64,000 nt of DNA from Allobosea lupini (GTDB taxonomy: Bacteria; Pseudomonadota; Alphaproteobacteria; Rhizobiales; Beijerinckiaceae), in NCBI RefSeq assembly GCF_900109525.1, contig NZ_FOAN01000002.1, forward strand, positions 764,378-828,377. The letters run 5' to 3'. The notes below the pieces were generated by a model that saw only the letters and a list, made by a program, of their open reading frames with translations, did not search any database and was not told where the DNA came from. Shown piece by piece: positions 43,578 through 51,792 of this stretch (position 1 is the first letter of the stretch; each line of letters begins with the position of its first letter). Both the position numbers and the translations under genes were made by a program.

Positions 43578-43609
43578 GCCGGATCGCGTTCGGCTGATCC
43601 GGCTTGTTT
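43578..43609 (+). terminator. Terminator or attenuator after the tyrosine-rich gene
   Basis: GCCGGATC (43578-43585) pairs with GATCCGGC (43596-43603), followed by TTGTTT. Placed between the small subunit gene and the pore gene, partial readthrough here would make the subunit far more abundant than the secretion machinery. Confidence 0.6.
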
Positions 43610-43647
43610 CAATCGATTCCGGCCTGCCCGGTGGATAGGGATTGGGT

Positions 43648-44772
43648 TTGTTGCGTAAGACTTCTATTAACATCGCGCGTCTCGCGGCGCGCTCGGCCGG
43701 AGTGTCGCTGGCGGTTTTAGTGACCGCCAGCGTTTCTGCCTTTGCCCAGTCGAAGGAAGAGCTGCTTGAGCGCCGGATTCAGCAACTCGAAGCGCGATTG
43801 AAGCTGCTTGAAGGCGAAGTCAGCAAGCGCGAGAAGGCCAAGCCTGCGTCATCGCCAGGCCGAGCCGGAGAACAGAAGCAAGCTGCCGCCACGGGCGACC
43901 AGACTGCCCAGACTCCGCAAGGCGGTGCGCAGCAAGCTGCGGCCCAGCAGAAGAGCACTGTCGCCCAAGAGGCATTCCTGGCGCGCGACAACATTCCAAC
44001 ACTACAGAGCAACAAGTTCGAGGTCTCGCAGAGCTTCGACTATGGGCGTGGCACCAGCTTCGTCCAGAATGATCGCAGCTTCCGCGCCACCACGACCATG
44101 CGCTACGGCATCGCCAACGATGTCGAACTCGCTCTCTCCGTGCCCTATTTCGCTTCGCAGCGCCGGACCAACGCCTTCAACCAGACCATCGTGCGCAATC
44201 GCTCCGGGCTCAGCGACATATCGGTCCAGGCCTCCGCCAATCTATGGCGCGAGAGTGAGTGGTACCCTGGTGCCGCGCTCACGCTCGGCCTGTCGATTCC
44301 GACCGGCGATGCACCTTATGATATCCAGAACCTGCGCGCAGGCGTGATTCCGACCGATCCGCTGGCGCTCAACCAGTCGAGCGGCCATTGGGTGCCGCGC
44401 GGTTCGATTCAATTCTTCAAGACAGTCGACCCGCTGATCCTGTTCTTTGGTGTCGGCACTGATTATGCGCTGCCGCGAACCTTCAACGGCACCAAGGTCG
44501 AGCCGGGCTACCGCATTACCTATAATATGGGCTTCGGCTTTGCCGTCTCGGAACGCACGACGCTGGGCGTGTCCTTCAACGGTTCACTGTCGGAGCGATT
44601 GAAGGTTGGCGGCGTTCCCGTAGCCAATTCGGTCAACGAGAACCTGAACGCCCGCTTCACGTTGATCCAGCGGGTCGGCCAAGATTTCTGGCTTGAGCCG
44701 GCCGTGACGCTTGGCCTGACTGACGATGCGGCAGACGCCGCCTTCTCGCTGTCCTTGCGCAAACGCTTTTGA
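43648..44772 (+). CDS. Outer-membrane pore with N-terminal coiled coil, FapF-like
   Basis: Protein of 374 aa. A signal peptide (to SAFA) is followed by a charged helical stretch predicted to form a coiled coil (QSKEELLERRIQQLEARLKL, then LLEGEVSKRE), a Gln/Ala/Pro-rich linker to about residue 110, and a barrel rich in amphipathic strands (RATTTMRYGIANDVELALS, VSVPYF-type turns, ending SLSLRKRF with C-terminal Phe). This coiled coil - linker - barrel order and the phenol-degradation-transporter-like barrel are those of FapF, the amyloid export channel of Pseudomonas. There is no ATG; TTG 43648 (or 43642, 43651) is the likely start, with AGGG upstream. Similarity is by architecture; I could not run a search. 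Confidence 0.75.
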   Translation: MLRKTSINIARLAARSAGVSLAVLVTASVSAFAQSKEELLERRIQQLEARLKLLEGEVSKREKAKPASSPGRAGEQKQAAATGDQTAQTPQGGAQQAAAQQKSTVAQEAFLARDNIPTLQSNKFEVSQSFDYGRGTSFVQNDRSFRATTTMRYGIANDVELALSVPYFASQRRTNAFNQTIVRNRSGLSDISVQASANLWRESEWYPGAALTLGLSIPTGDAPYDIQNLRAGVIPTDPLALNQSSGHWVPRGSIQFFKTVDPLILFFGVGTDYALPRTFNGTKVEPGYRITYNMGFGFAVSERTTLGVSFNGSLSERLKVGGVPVANSVNENLNARFTLIQRVGQDFWLEPAVTLGLTDDAADAAFSLSLRKRF

Positions 44773-44783
44773 GGATGGCAGCC

Positions 44784-45482
44784 ATGCTGCGACCCGCACC
44801 GACACGACGCCGCTTCATGGGCTACGGTGTGGCTTTGTCCGCTTCGCTAGCTAGCGGCCTGCCAGCGCGGGCCGAGGAGACTCCGGCCCAGGAGAGCTCG
44901 GTGCGCAGGCCGAAATCCTTTTTGGAGCGCAGATTCGACGGCGTCGTCGGCCAGACCGCTGACTTCACCTGCGGCGCCGCGTCGGTCGCCACGATCCTGA
45001 CCTACTACTGGAATCGACCGACGACCGAGATCGAGGTGCTCGAGATCATCCGCTCGCGCTACACCGCCGAGCAGTGGAAGAATCGCGAAGGCAACGGCGT
45101 CTCTTTCGACGATCTGATCTTCGCGGCCAAGAAACTTGGCTTTCAGGCCGCCGGCGCGGAGATCGGACTGGAGGATTTGCCGAAGCTGGCGGCCCCGGTG
45201 ATCCTACATCTCGACAAGGGCAAGTTCCAGCATTTCAGCGTGCTGCGCCGGGCGGTCTCCGAGGTCTATTACATGGCCGATTCGATCGTTGGCCAGACAG
45301 TGCTGACACTGCCCGATCTTCGGTCGCAATATACAGGTAAGGCACTCGCGATCGCGAAACGAAAGGCCGACCTGCCGACGGGTGCCGCCTTGTCGGCCGT
45401 CCGGGACGGCACCTCTGTCTCGCGACTCGTCGGCGACGTCATGCTGCGGGGCTCCGAGCTCCTGCCCCCGGCCCTGCGATGA
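44784..45482 (+). CDS. Tat-exported C39-family peptidase, FapD-like
   Basis: Predicted periplasmic cysteine peptidase of 232 aa. The N-terminus PTRRRFMGYGVALSASLASG matches a twin-arginine signal (TRRRFMG), cut near ARA. The C39 catalytic set is visible: Q57 and C63 in GQTADFTCGAAS, H150 in KFQHFSVL, D166 in YMADSIVG. In bacteriocin exporters C39 domains cut leader peptides at double-glycine sites; in the Fap system a stand-alone C39 protein, FapD, accompanies the channel. Start ATG 44784 has GAGG at nine bases; ATG 44775 is possible. It follows the pore gene after 11 bases and overlaps the next gene by four. Confidence 0.82.
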   Translation: MLRPAPTRRRFMGYGVALSASLASGLPARAEETPAQESSVRRPKSFLERRFDGVVGQTADFTCGAASVATILTYYWNRPTTEIEVLEIIRSRYTAEQWKNREGNGVSFDDLIFAAKKLGFQAAGAEIGLEDLPKLAAPVILHLDKGKFQHFSVLRRAVSEVYYMADSIVGQTVLTLPDLRSQYTGKALAIAKRKADLPTGAALSAVRDGTSVSRLVGDVMLRGSELLPPALR

Positions 45483-46066
45483 GGACAGTCATGACCCCAA
45501 GCCCCATTCCCGTCCGCCTGGCCCTCCTCGCGCTGTGCGGCACGCTCGCTTTCGCCCATACGGCGGCCGCCAATGAATGCATCAAGGTCGCGCCCGGCTC
45601 CTACAGTGCCGATCGCAGCATATCCGGCCCTGACGCATCGTTGCGGGTCAAGGTGTTTGTCTCCGGCGGCAAGCTCCGCGAGGAAAGCTCCGGCCAGGCC
45701 GGCCCCGAGGTCAAGATCATGAACGGCCCGGGCCAGGGAGTCACATTGTTCAACCCCGAGACCAAGGTCGGCTCGCGGCTTCCTGCGCCGCCCAATACCC
45801 GGCGCCGCGACATCAAGGTAAACTCCCAGGATCGCGGCGACGGGACTGTCGTCGTCACCATCACCGCGGACGTCAACGGACAGCTCCAGCAGATTTCGCA
45901 GCTGACCTGCCGCAAGGACGGTGTCCTGATCGAAGCCAGGCACACCATCCCGGACGAACAAGGCAATTCGAAAGGCACGCTGGTCATCCGCGACAGCAAT
46001 GTCGTCGTCGGGCCGCAGCCGGCCTCGCTCTTTGCCGTGCCGGGCGGAGTCAAGTTCGTCCGCTGA
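45479..46066 (+). CDS. Secreted protein of unknown function in the tyrosine-rich locus
   Basis: Unrecognised protein of 195 aa. It has a signal peptide (hydrophobic segment LALLALCGTLAFA, cut near AAA before NECIKVAPGS) and a mature beta-rich part with short alternating strands (LRVKVFVSGGKLREESS, GTVVVTITADVNGQLQQIS), two cysteines (mature N-terminus and LTCRKDG) that may form a disulfide, and no transmembrane helix. The shape is reminiscent of periplasmic LolA-like or DUF4412 proteins, but that is a guess. The start overlaps the C39 peptidase stop as ATGA, or ATG 45491 may be used. Coupling implies a part in the same export or assembly process, for instance as a chaperone. Confidence 0.75.
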   Translation: MRTVMTPSPIPVRLALLALCGTLAFAHTAAANECIKVAPGSYSADRSISGPDASLRVKVFVSGGKLREESSGQAGPEVKIMNGPGQGVTLFNPETKVGSRLPAPPNTRRRDIKVNSQDRGDGTVVVTITADVNGQLQQISQLTCRKDGVLIEARHTIPDEQGNSKGTLVIRDSNVVVGPQPASLFAVPGGVKFVR

Positions 46067-46135
46067 CAGACGGCCAGTGCTGATCGCTCGCATGAGCGCG
46101 CGGCTCAGGGCTATCCGGCGCCGCGCGAGGCCCGG

Positions 46136-46504
46136 TTACTGTGCGGCCGTCATGATGATCTCGACCCTGATGCCCGGATCGGCCATCTCGACCACGCCGC
46201 AGCAGCGAGCCGGGGCGTGGTCGGGATCGATCCAGCGATCCCAGACCGCGTTCATCCCGGTGTAGTCGGCCATATCCTTGAGCCAGATCGTGGCGCTGAG
46301 GACTTTGCGACGCTCGCTGCCGCCCTCGGCCAGGAGCTTGTCGATGCGGGCGAGCGCTTCCTGCGTCTGCTGGCCGATGTCGCCGCTGAGATCGTCGGCG
46401 ACCTGGCCGGCGAAATGCAGCGTGCCGTTATGGACGACGACGCGGCTGCGGCGACCGTTGGAATCGATGCGGCGGATCTGGTTGGTCGACACGGCAATCC
46501 TCAT
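46136..46504 (-). CDS. RidA-family imine/enamine deaminase
   Basis: Small enzyme of 122 aa of the RidA/YjgF family, which hydrolyses reactive imine and enamine intermediates released by amino-acid oxidases and PLP enzymes. Family blocks are VVVHNGTLHFAGQVADDLS, the segment ATIWLKDMADYTGMN, and the C-terminal ARCCGVVEMADPGIRVEI, in which an Arg precedes two cysteines at the usual active-site arginine region. It is the last gene of the GntR-BisC-RidA operon, overlapping bisC as ATGA. The nearby flavin amino-acid dehydrogenase cluster would generate imines for it. Confidence 0.88.
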   Translation of the reverse strand: MRIAVSTNQIRRIDSNGRRSRVVVHNGTLHFAGQVADDLSGDIGQQTQEALARIDKLLAEGGSERRKVLSATIWLKDMADYTGMNAVWDRWIDPDHAPARCCGVVEMADPGIRVEIIMTAAQ

Positions 46505-48837
46505 TCAGGCTTTTCGACGCTCGTTGGCACGATTGCCGGCGGCGCATGACTGGTGATCTCGGGCAGCCGCCCGCGATAGGCTTCGATCTCGACGAGGCAG
46601 GAATGGGCGCTCGGCCCCTGCCCCAGGCGCGACGTGCCCCGATCTGGCGTCAGCACGTTCGGATTGCCATGCTTGTCGAGCGTGCCCGGCCGACCCGGCT
46701 CGAGCGGGTCGAACCAGGCACCGGTCGAGAGCTGGACCACGCCGGTCCGCAGCGCATCCGACAGGCGCAGACCGGCGAGACAGGCGCCACGATCGTTGAA
46801 GATCCTGACGATGTCGCCATCCTTCAGGCCGCGATTCGCAGCGTCCCGTGGGTTCATGCGGACCGGCTCGCGCCCGGCGACCTTGCTGTCGCGGGCATGG
46901 CTGCCGTGGTCGTACTGGCTGTGCAGCTTGGTCACCGGCTGGTTCGAGATCAGATGCAGCGGGAAACGTTCCGCTGCGGGCGCCCCCAGCCATTCCTGAG
47001 AAGGCAGCCAGGCGGCGTGGCCGAGGCAATCCGCGTAGCCGAAGCCGGCGATGCGCTCGGAGAAGAGCTCGATCAGCCCGGATGGCGTCGCGAGCCGGTG
47101 AGCCTGCGGATCGTTGCGGAAATCGGCCAGCAGCGGCTTCACCATCTCCGGCTCGGGCAGCAGCGTCACGCCCTGGCGCCAGAAGCTGTCGAAATCGGGA
47201 ATATCGAGATTGGCCGCGGCAATGCGCTGGCGCGCCAGCCCATAGAGCTGGCGCAGCCAGCTCTCCTCGTCGCGCCCCTCGGTGAAAGCCTCCTCGACGC
47301 CGAGCCGCGCGGCGAGGCCGGAGAAGATCGCATAGTCGTCGCGCGCTTCGCCAGCCGGCTCGACCGCCTTGTGCGAGGCCGCGAGCATCAGGTCGCGGTT
47401 GGCGCAGACGATATCGTTGCGTTCGAGCTGGGTGGTAACGGGCAGGACGATGTCGGCATGGCGGGCGGTCGCGGTCCACCAGGGCTCATGCACGATGATC
47501 GTCTGCGGCCGCTGCCAGGCCTGGACCAGGCGGTTGAGGTCCTGATGGTGGTGGAAGGGGTTGCCGCCGGCCCAGTAGATCAGCTTGATGTCGGGATAGT
47601 TCCGGCGCTCGCCGTTGAAGTCATAGGCGCCGCCGGGATCGAGCAGCATGTCGGCGATGCGCGCGACAGGGATAAAGTCGGCGACCGCATTCTCGCCCTG
47701 CGGCAGCGACGGCCAGGTGATCTCCTGTGCGGCATTGCCGACGCCGTTGACCGAGCCGTAGCCGAAGCCGAAGCCGCCTCCGGGCAGGCCGATCTGGCCG
47801 AGCATGGCAGCAAGGGTGATCGCCATCCAATAAGGCTGCTCGCCATGGTCGGCGCGCTGCAGCGACCAGGACATCATGATGAAGGTCCGCTTCGCCGCCA
47901 TCCTGCGGGCGAGCGCACGGATCTCTTCGGCCGGGATCTCGCAGAGCGCCCCAGCCCAGTCCGCCGTCTTGGGCGTGCCGTCGGCGGCGCCGGTGAGATA
48001 GGCCTCGACCTTGTCGAAGCCGGTCGTGCAGCGCCCCAGAAAGTCGCGATCGTGCAGGCCTTCGCTCAACAGCGTGTGGCAGAGGCCGAGCATCAGAGCG
48101 ACGTCGGATTGCGGCCGCGGCGCCCACCATTGCGCGCCGGCCTCCAGCGCGGTGTCGTCGCGGATCGGGCTGATCGAGACCAGCTCCGCCCCGTTATCGC
48201 GACAGGCGAGGATGCCCTCGCGCAAAGCGTGGCGGCTGAGTCCGCCGGAGGAGACCTGTGCGTTCTTCGGCGAGGCACCGCCGAACATCACGATCAGCTC
48301 GGCATGGCCGGCCAGCAGCCGCCAGGGCGTATGGCCGCTGGCGAGCCCCCTGCGATCGCCGATCACATGCGGCAGGATCGTGTCGGCGGCGGCGAAGGAG
48401 TAGTTCTGGACCGAGCGCGTGTAGCCGCCGATCGTGTTGAGGAAGCGGTGGACCTGGCTCTGCGCATGGTGGAAGCGCCCGGCGCTGGCCCAGCCATAGG
48501 AGCCGCCATAGATCGCGCCATTGCCGTGGTGGCTGCGCACCCGGTCGAGTTCGCCTGCGACCAGCGCCAGCGCCTCGTCCCATCCGATCTCGACGAAGGG
48601 CTCGCCGCCGCGACCCTGCCCGCCGGCGGCATGACCGCGCTCCAGGAAAGAGCGTCGCACTGCCGGCCGCAGGATGCGGGCCGGGGCGGTGCGCGCCTCC
48701 AGCATCGCGGAGGCGATCGGCGAAGGATCGGGATCGGCCTCGAATGGATCGAGCGCGACGGGGCGGCCCGCCTCCGTCCTGACACGATAGGTGCCCCAAT
48801 GTGTCGCCAGCGTCTGTCGTTCCGGCTGCGGCAGCAT
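46501..48837 (-). CDS. bisC: Molybdopterin oxidoreductase, BisC / DMSO-reductase family
   Basis: Cytoplasmic molybdoenzyme of 778 aa reducing an S-oxide or N-oxide. It matches biotin-sulfoxide / methionine-sulfoxide / TMAO reductases: N-terminal ATHWGTYRVRTEAGR, the Mo-ligand serine in GGSYGWASAGRFHHAQSQ (residue near 117), TGGYTRS-like loop IGGYTRSVQNYSF, and C-terminal LHLISNQPVTKLHSQYDHGS. It has no iron-sulfur cysteine motif and no Tat signal, as in BisC. GGGAGGA precedes the ATG. It follows a GntR regulator after 14 bases and overlaps ridA. The substrate may be an oxidised amino-acid derivative handled by the divergent operon. Confidence 0.88.
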   Translation of the reverse strand: MLPQPERQTLATHWGTYRVRTEAGRPVALDPFEADPDPSPIASAMLEARTAPARILRPAVRRSFLERGHAAGGQGRGGEPFVEIGWDEALALVAGELDRVRSHHGNGAIYGGSYGWASAGRFHHAQSQVHRFLNTIGGYTRSVQNYSFAAADTILPHVIGDRRGLASGHTPWRLLAGHAELIVMFGGASPKNAQVSSGGLSRHALREGILACRDNGAELVSISPIRDDTALEAGAQWWAPRPQSDVALMLGLCHTLLSEGLHDRDFLGRCTTGFDKVEAYLTGAADGTPKTADWAGALCEIPAEEIRALARRMAAKRTFIMMSWSLQRADHGEQPYWMAITLAAMLGQIGLPGGGFGFGYGSVNGVGNAAQEITWPSLPQGENAVADFIPVARIADMLLDPGGAYDFNGERRNYPDIKLIYWAGGNPFHHHQDLNRLVQAWQRPQTIIVHEPWWTATARHADIVLPVTTQLERNDIVCANRDLMLAASHKAVEPAGEARDDYAIFSGLAARLGVEEAFTEGRDEESWLRQLYGLARQRIAAANLDIPDFDSFWRQGVTLLPEPEMVKPLLADFRNDPQAHRLATPSGLIELFSERIAGFGYADCLGHAAWLPSQEWLGAPAAERFPLHLISNQPVTKLHSQYDHGSHARDSKVAGREPVRMNPRDAANRGLKDGDIVRIFNDRGACLAGLRLSDALRTGVVQLSTGAWFDPLEPGRPGTLDKHGNPNVLTPDRGTSRLGQGPSAHSCLVEIEAYRGRLPEITSHAPPAIVPTSVEKPE

Positions 48838-48851
48838 CTCGTCCTCCCGCG

Positions 48852-49580
48852 CTAGAGCCCGGCCGCAGCTGGCGTATCGACTGCCGTCGCCTGCTGCGCC
48901 TCGAGCAGGTCGAGCGCCCGCCAGGCGCTGGAGAAATGCTCGACCAGCAGCCGCCCGAGTAGCGCGCCGTCGCGCTTGTCGAGCGCCTCGATGATCGCCT
49001 CGTGCTGGTTGCTGACGAAGGTCCAGTCCTTCTGCTGCATGATCGCGAGATAGCGCACGCGGTGCAGACGCAGATTGAGCTGGCCGTGAACCTCGATCAG
49101 GGAGGCGTTGCGCGAGGCCGCGATGATGCCGAGGTGAAAGGCCTGATTGGCACGGAAATAGCTGAGCTTGTCACGCCGTTCGAAGGCCCCGACCATCTCC
49201 TGGTGCCAGCGGTGGGCGGCGTCGATATCGCCCTGAACTGCGCGTTCGCAGGCCATCTGCCCGCCCAGGCCCTCCATGGTCGAGTAGACCCGCAGCAGGT
49301 CGCGCAGCTCATCCACGCTGGGATTCGCGACAGTCGCCCCGCGGTTCGGGTGCAGGTCGACCAGCCGCTCGACCGCAAGGATCTTGAGGGCGTCGCGCAA
49401 AGGCGTGCGCGACACGGCGAGCTCCAGCGACAGCGGCTGCTCGCGGATCCGCTCGCCCGGCTTCAGCTCGTCATGGATGATCAGCTCGCGCAGATGGGCG
49501 GCGATCTGCTGGGGCAGCGGCTGGGCCGCGACCCGTCGCACTGAGGCTTCCAGCATCGGCATGCTGAACGGCACCGTCAC
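48852..49580 (-). CDS. GntR-family regulator (FCD type)
   Basis: Repressor of 242 aa. The winged helix is at residues 20-80 (LPQQIAAHLRELIIHDELKP, then AVSRTPLRDALKILAVERLV) and the FCD effector domain follows with RANQAFHLGIIAASRNASL and NQHEAIIEALDKRDG, including the metal-binding histidines. The preferred start is GTG 49580, with GGAGG eight bases ahead; ATG 49562 is an alternative. It heads the operon with bisC and ridA and is divergent from the TAXI-TRAP / amino-acid dehydrogenase operon, so it probably controls both. A perfect palindrome in the shared region is the candidate operator. Confidence 0.88.
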   Translation of the reverse strand: MTVPFSMPMLEASVRRVAAQPLPQQIAAHLRELIIHDELKPGERIREQPLSLELAVSRTPLRDALKILAVERLVDLHPNRGATVANPSVDELRDLLRVYSTMEGLGGQMACERAVQGDIDAAHRWHQEMVGAFERRDKLSYFRANQAFHLGIIAASRNASLIEVHGQLNLRLHRVRYLAIMQQKDWTFVSNQHEAIIEALDKRDGALLGRLLVEHFSSAWRALDLLEAQQATAVDTPAAAGL

Positions 49581-49760
49581 GTTCCCGCCTCCATTCCTTG
49601 CGCCGCTCCCGGCATCCGCGATTCCCTGCAAGATCATACCCGCTCGCCAGGCAACCGGGAGTTGTCCGCCTCAACGAACGATCCGTTCGGTGTGGAGAAA
49701 TTTTTTCCGAAAATTGCGCGTCAAAGAGAATTGACGACACGGAACTTAGCTGTCTTGATT

Positions 49761-49772
49761 ATTGCATGCAAT
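49761..49772. promoter_or_regulatory. Candidate operator of the FCD-type GntR regulator
   Basis: Perfect 12-bp palindrome ATTGCATGCAAT in the intergenic region between the GntR-bisC-ridA operon and the divergent TRAP operon, of the form bound by FCD-type regulators. It lies 95 bases before the TRAP permease start. Confidence 0.5.
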
Positions 49773-49866
49773 CGACAAAAGCGGGAACCCGTCAAGCCCG
49801 ACGTTCTTCCTCAGGTTTCGGTCGGTGCATGTCCGGCATGGCGGCTGCGCTCGGGGGCAACGAACG

Positions 49867-51792
49867 ATGCGGCGGATAGACGGAATTCCAGGCGTCCTTC
49901 TCGGCCTCTGGTCGGTGGCCGCGGTGCTGGTCCATATCTGGTTCGCCGGCACGGGCTATCCCGAGCCCTTGGAGCTCGCTGCGATCCATCTGGCGCTGTT
50001 CGTGCCGCCGGTCTTCCTGCTGTTTCCGGCGACCGAGCATTCGCCGAAGAACCGGCCGAGCCTTCTCGACCTCGTGCTGGCGGTCTGCGCCTTCGTGCCG
50101 AATGTCTACATCTACCTGAACCAGGAGCAGATCTACGAGCGCACAAGCTTCATCGACCCGCTGACGCCGGTCCAGTACGTGCTCGGCACGGCAATGGTCG
50201 CGACCGTGGTCGAGGCGACGCGCCGGTCGATCTCCTACACGCTCGCAGGCCTCGTCGTCGCGGTGATCGGCTATATGGCGATCTGCCATCTCCTGCCGGG
50301 CGCCTGGTATTACCGCGAGCTCACCTTCGCCCACATCACCGAGATCAACTTCCTCTCGGTCGGCAGCGGTCTCTACGGCTCGCTGACGGTGATGAGCGCG
50401 ACCATCGTCGCCTCTTTCCTGATCTTCGGCTCGCTGATGCAGGCGAGCGGCATGAGCCGGCTCTTCGGCAATTTCGGCGCCCTTACCGGCGGACGCTTCA
50501 CCGGCGGGCCGGCCAAGGTCGCGGTGATCTCATCGGCATTGTTCGGCACGATGAGTGGCTCGTCGGTCGCCAATGTCGTGGTCACCGGCTCGATGTCGAT
50601 CCCGCTGATGAAGCGGCTCGGCTTCCGCCCGGTCTTCGCCGCCGGCATAGAGGCAGCAGCGAGCGTCGGCGGGCCGCTGGTGCCGCCGGTGATGGGCGCG
50701 GCGGCCTTCATCATGTCGGAGATGATCGCCGTGCCCTATTCGGCGATCATCGTCGCGGCGGCGATGGGCGCAGCGCTCTATTACGTCAACATCCTCGCCG
50801 CCGTTCACTACGAATCGAAGAAGCTCGGCATCGGCGCGATCCCGCGCCACATGCTGCCCAGCCTGTCCGATCTCGCCCGCGACGCCCATCTCGTCCTGCC
50901 GCTCGCGCTGCTGGTGACGATGATGATGATGCGGTTCTCGCCTTATCTCGCGGCGTTCTGGAGCACGATCGCGACGGTCGCGGTCGCGGCGCTCCGGAGC
51001 CATACCCGCATGGGGCCCCGCGCGCTCTTCATCGCCCTACGTGACGGCGGCTTCCTGATCTCGATGATCGCGGTCGCCGTGACCTCCGCCGGCATCATCA
51101 CCGCGGCGCTGACCGCGACCGGGCTGCTGCTCGCCTTCACCGGCATGATCAAGGCGGCGGCCGGCGGCTCGCTCCTGCTGCTGGCGCTGCTGATCGCCGG
51201 CACCTGCCTGTTCCTGGGCGTCGGCATCCCGACCACGCCGGCCTACATCATCACCGCCGCGATCGGCGCGCCGCTGATCGCCGAGCACGGCGTGCCGCTG
51301 ATCGCGATCCATCTCTTCATCTTCTACTTCGCCGTCCTCGCCGACGCCTCGCCGCCGGTCGCGCCCGTCGCCGATGCGGCCGCGACCATCGCCGGCGCCC
51401 CGCCGATGACGACCGGCTGGTATGCCTGTCGTTTCGCGCTCGGCGGCTTCGTCACCGGCATGGCCTATATCTACGAGCCCGGACTGATCCTGGAGGGTTC
51501 GCTGTTCGGCATCGTCTCGACGGCGATCGCGCTCGCGACCGGGCTGGTGCTGATCTCGGCCGGCCTCGTCGGCTACACCTGGGGGCCGCTGCCGGCCTGG
51601 CTGCGCCTCGCCTATGTCACCGCCGGCAGCCTGTGTTCGCTCGCCTACATCGTGCCGGTCTGGCAGCGCGGGCTCGCCGGCATCGCTTTGGTCGGCGCCA
51701 CCATCCTGATGAGCCGGATCGCGAGCGCGCGCGGCACTGCGCCCGAACTCAAGCCGGCGCTGGTCAGCCATGCCGAAGGAGAACTGCGTTGA
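49867..51792 (+). CDS. TAXI-type TRAP transporter fused permease
   Basis: Membrane protein of 641 aa with the 4TM-12TM fused layout of TRAP transporters that use a TAXI-type binding protein. N-terminal DctQ-like helices (to about residue 170) are followed by a DctM-like part with SSALFGTMSGSSVANVVVTG and VGGPLVPPVMGAAAFIMSEM, and a C-terminal section with PTTPAYIITAAIGAPLI and LADASPPVAPVADAAA. The matching TAXI binding protein is encoded at the end of the operon. The next gene starts at TTG overlapping this stop (TTGA). The transported ligand is probably the amino-acid-like substrate of the enzymes that follow. Confidence 0.92.
   Translation: MRRIDGIPGVLLGLWSVAAVLVHIWFAGTGYPEPLELAAIHLALFVPPVFLLFPATEHSPKNRPSLLDLVLAVCAFVPNVYIYLNQEQIYERTSFIDPLTPVQYVLGTAMVATVVEATRRSISYTLAGLVVAVIGYMAICHLLPGAWYYRELTFAHITEINFLSVGSGLYGSLTVMSATIVASFLIFGSLMQASGMSRLFGNFGALTGGRFTGGPAKVAVISSALFGTMSGSSVANVVVTGSMSIPLMKRLGFRPVFAAGIEAAASVGGPLVPPVMGAAAFIMSEMIAVPYSAIIVAAAMGAALYYVNILAAVHYESKKLGIGAIPRHMLPSLSDLARDAHLVLPLALLVTMMMMRFSPYLAAFWSTIATVAVAALRSHTRMGPRALFIALRDGGFLISMIAVAVTSAGIITAALTATGLLLAFTGMIKAAAGGSLLLLALLIAGTCLFLGVGIPTTPAYIITAAIGAPLIAEHGVPLIAIHLFIFYFAVLADASPPVAPVADAAATIAGAPPMTTGWYACRFALGGFVTGMAYIYEPGLILEGSLFGIVSTAIALATGLVLISAGLVGYTWGPLPAWLRLAYVTAGSLCSLAYIVPVWQRGLAGIALVGATILMSRIASARGTAPELKPALVSHAEGELR

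Noticed and set aside
46546..48855. Plus-strand ORF of 769 codons opposite bisC
   Set aside because: Antisense shadow of the molybdoenzyme gene; no domains or ribosome binding site.
49761..49772. ATTGCATGCAAT considered as another HutC operator
   Set aside because: It lacks the central TATA-like CATATG of the hut sites and sits beside a different GntR-family gene that explains it.
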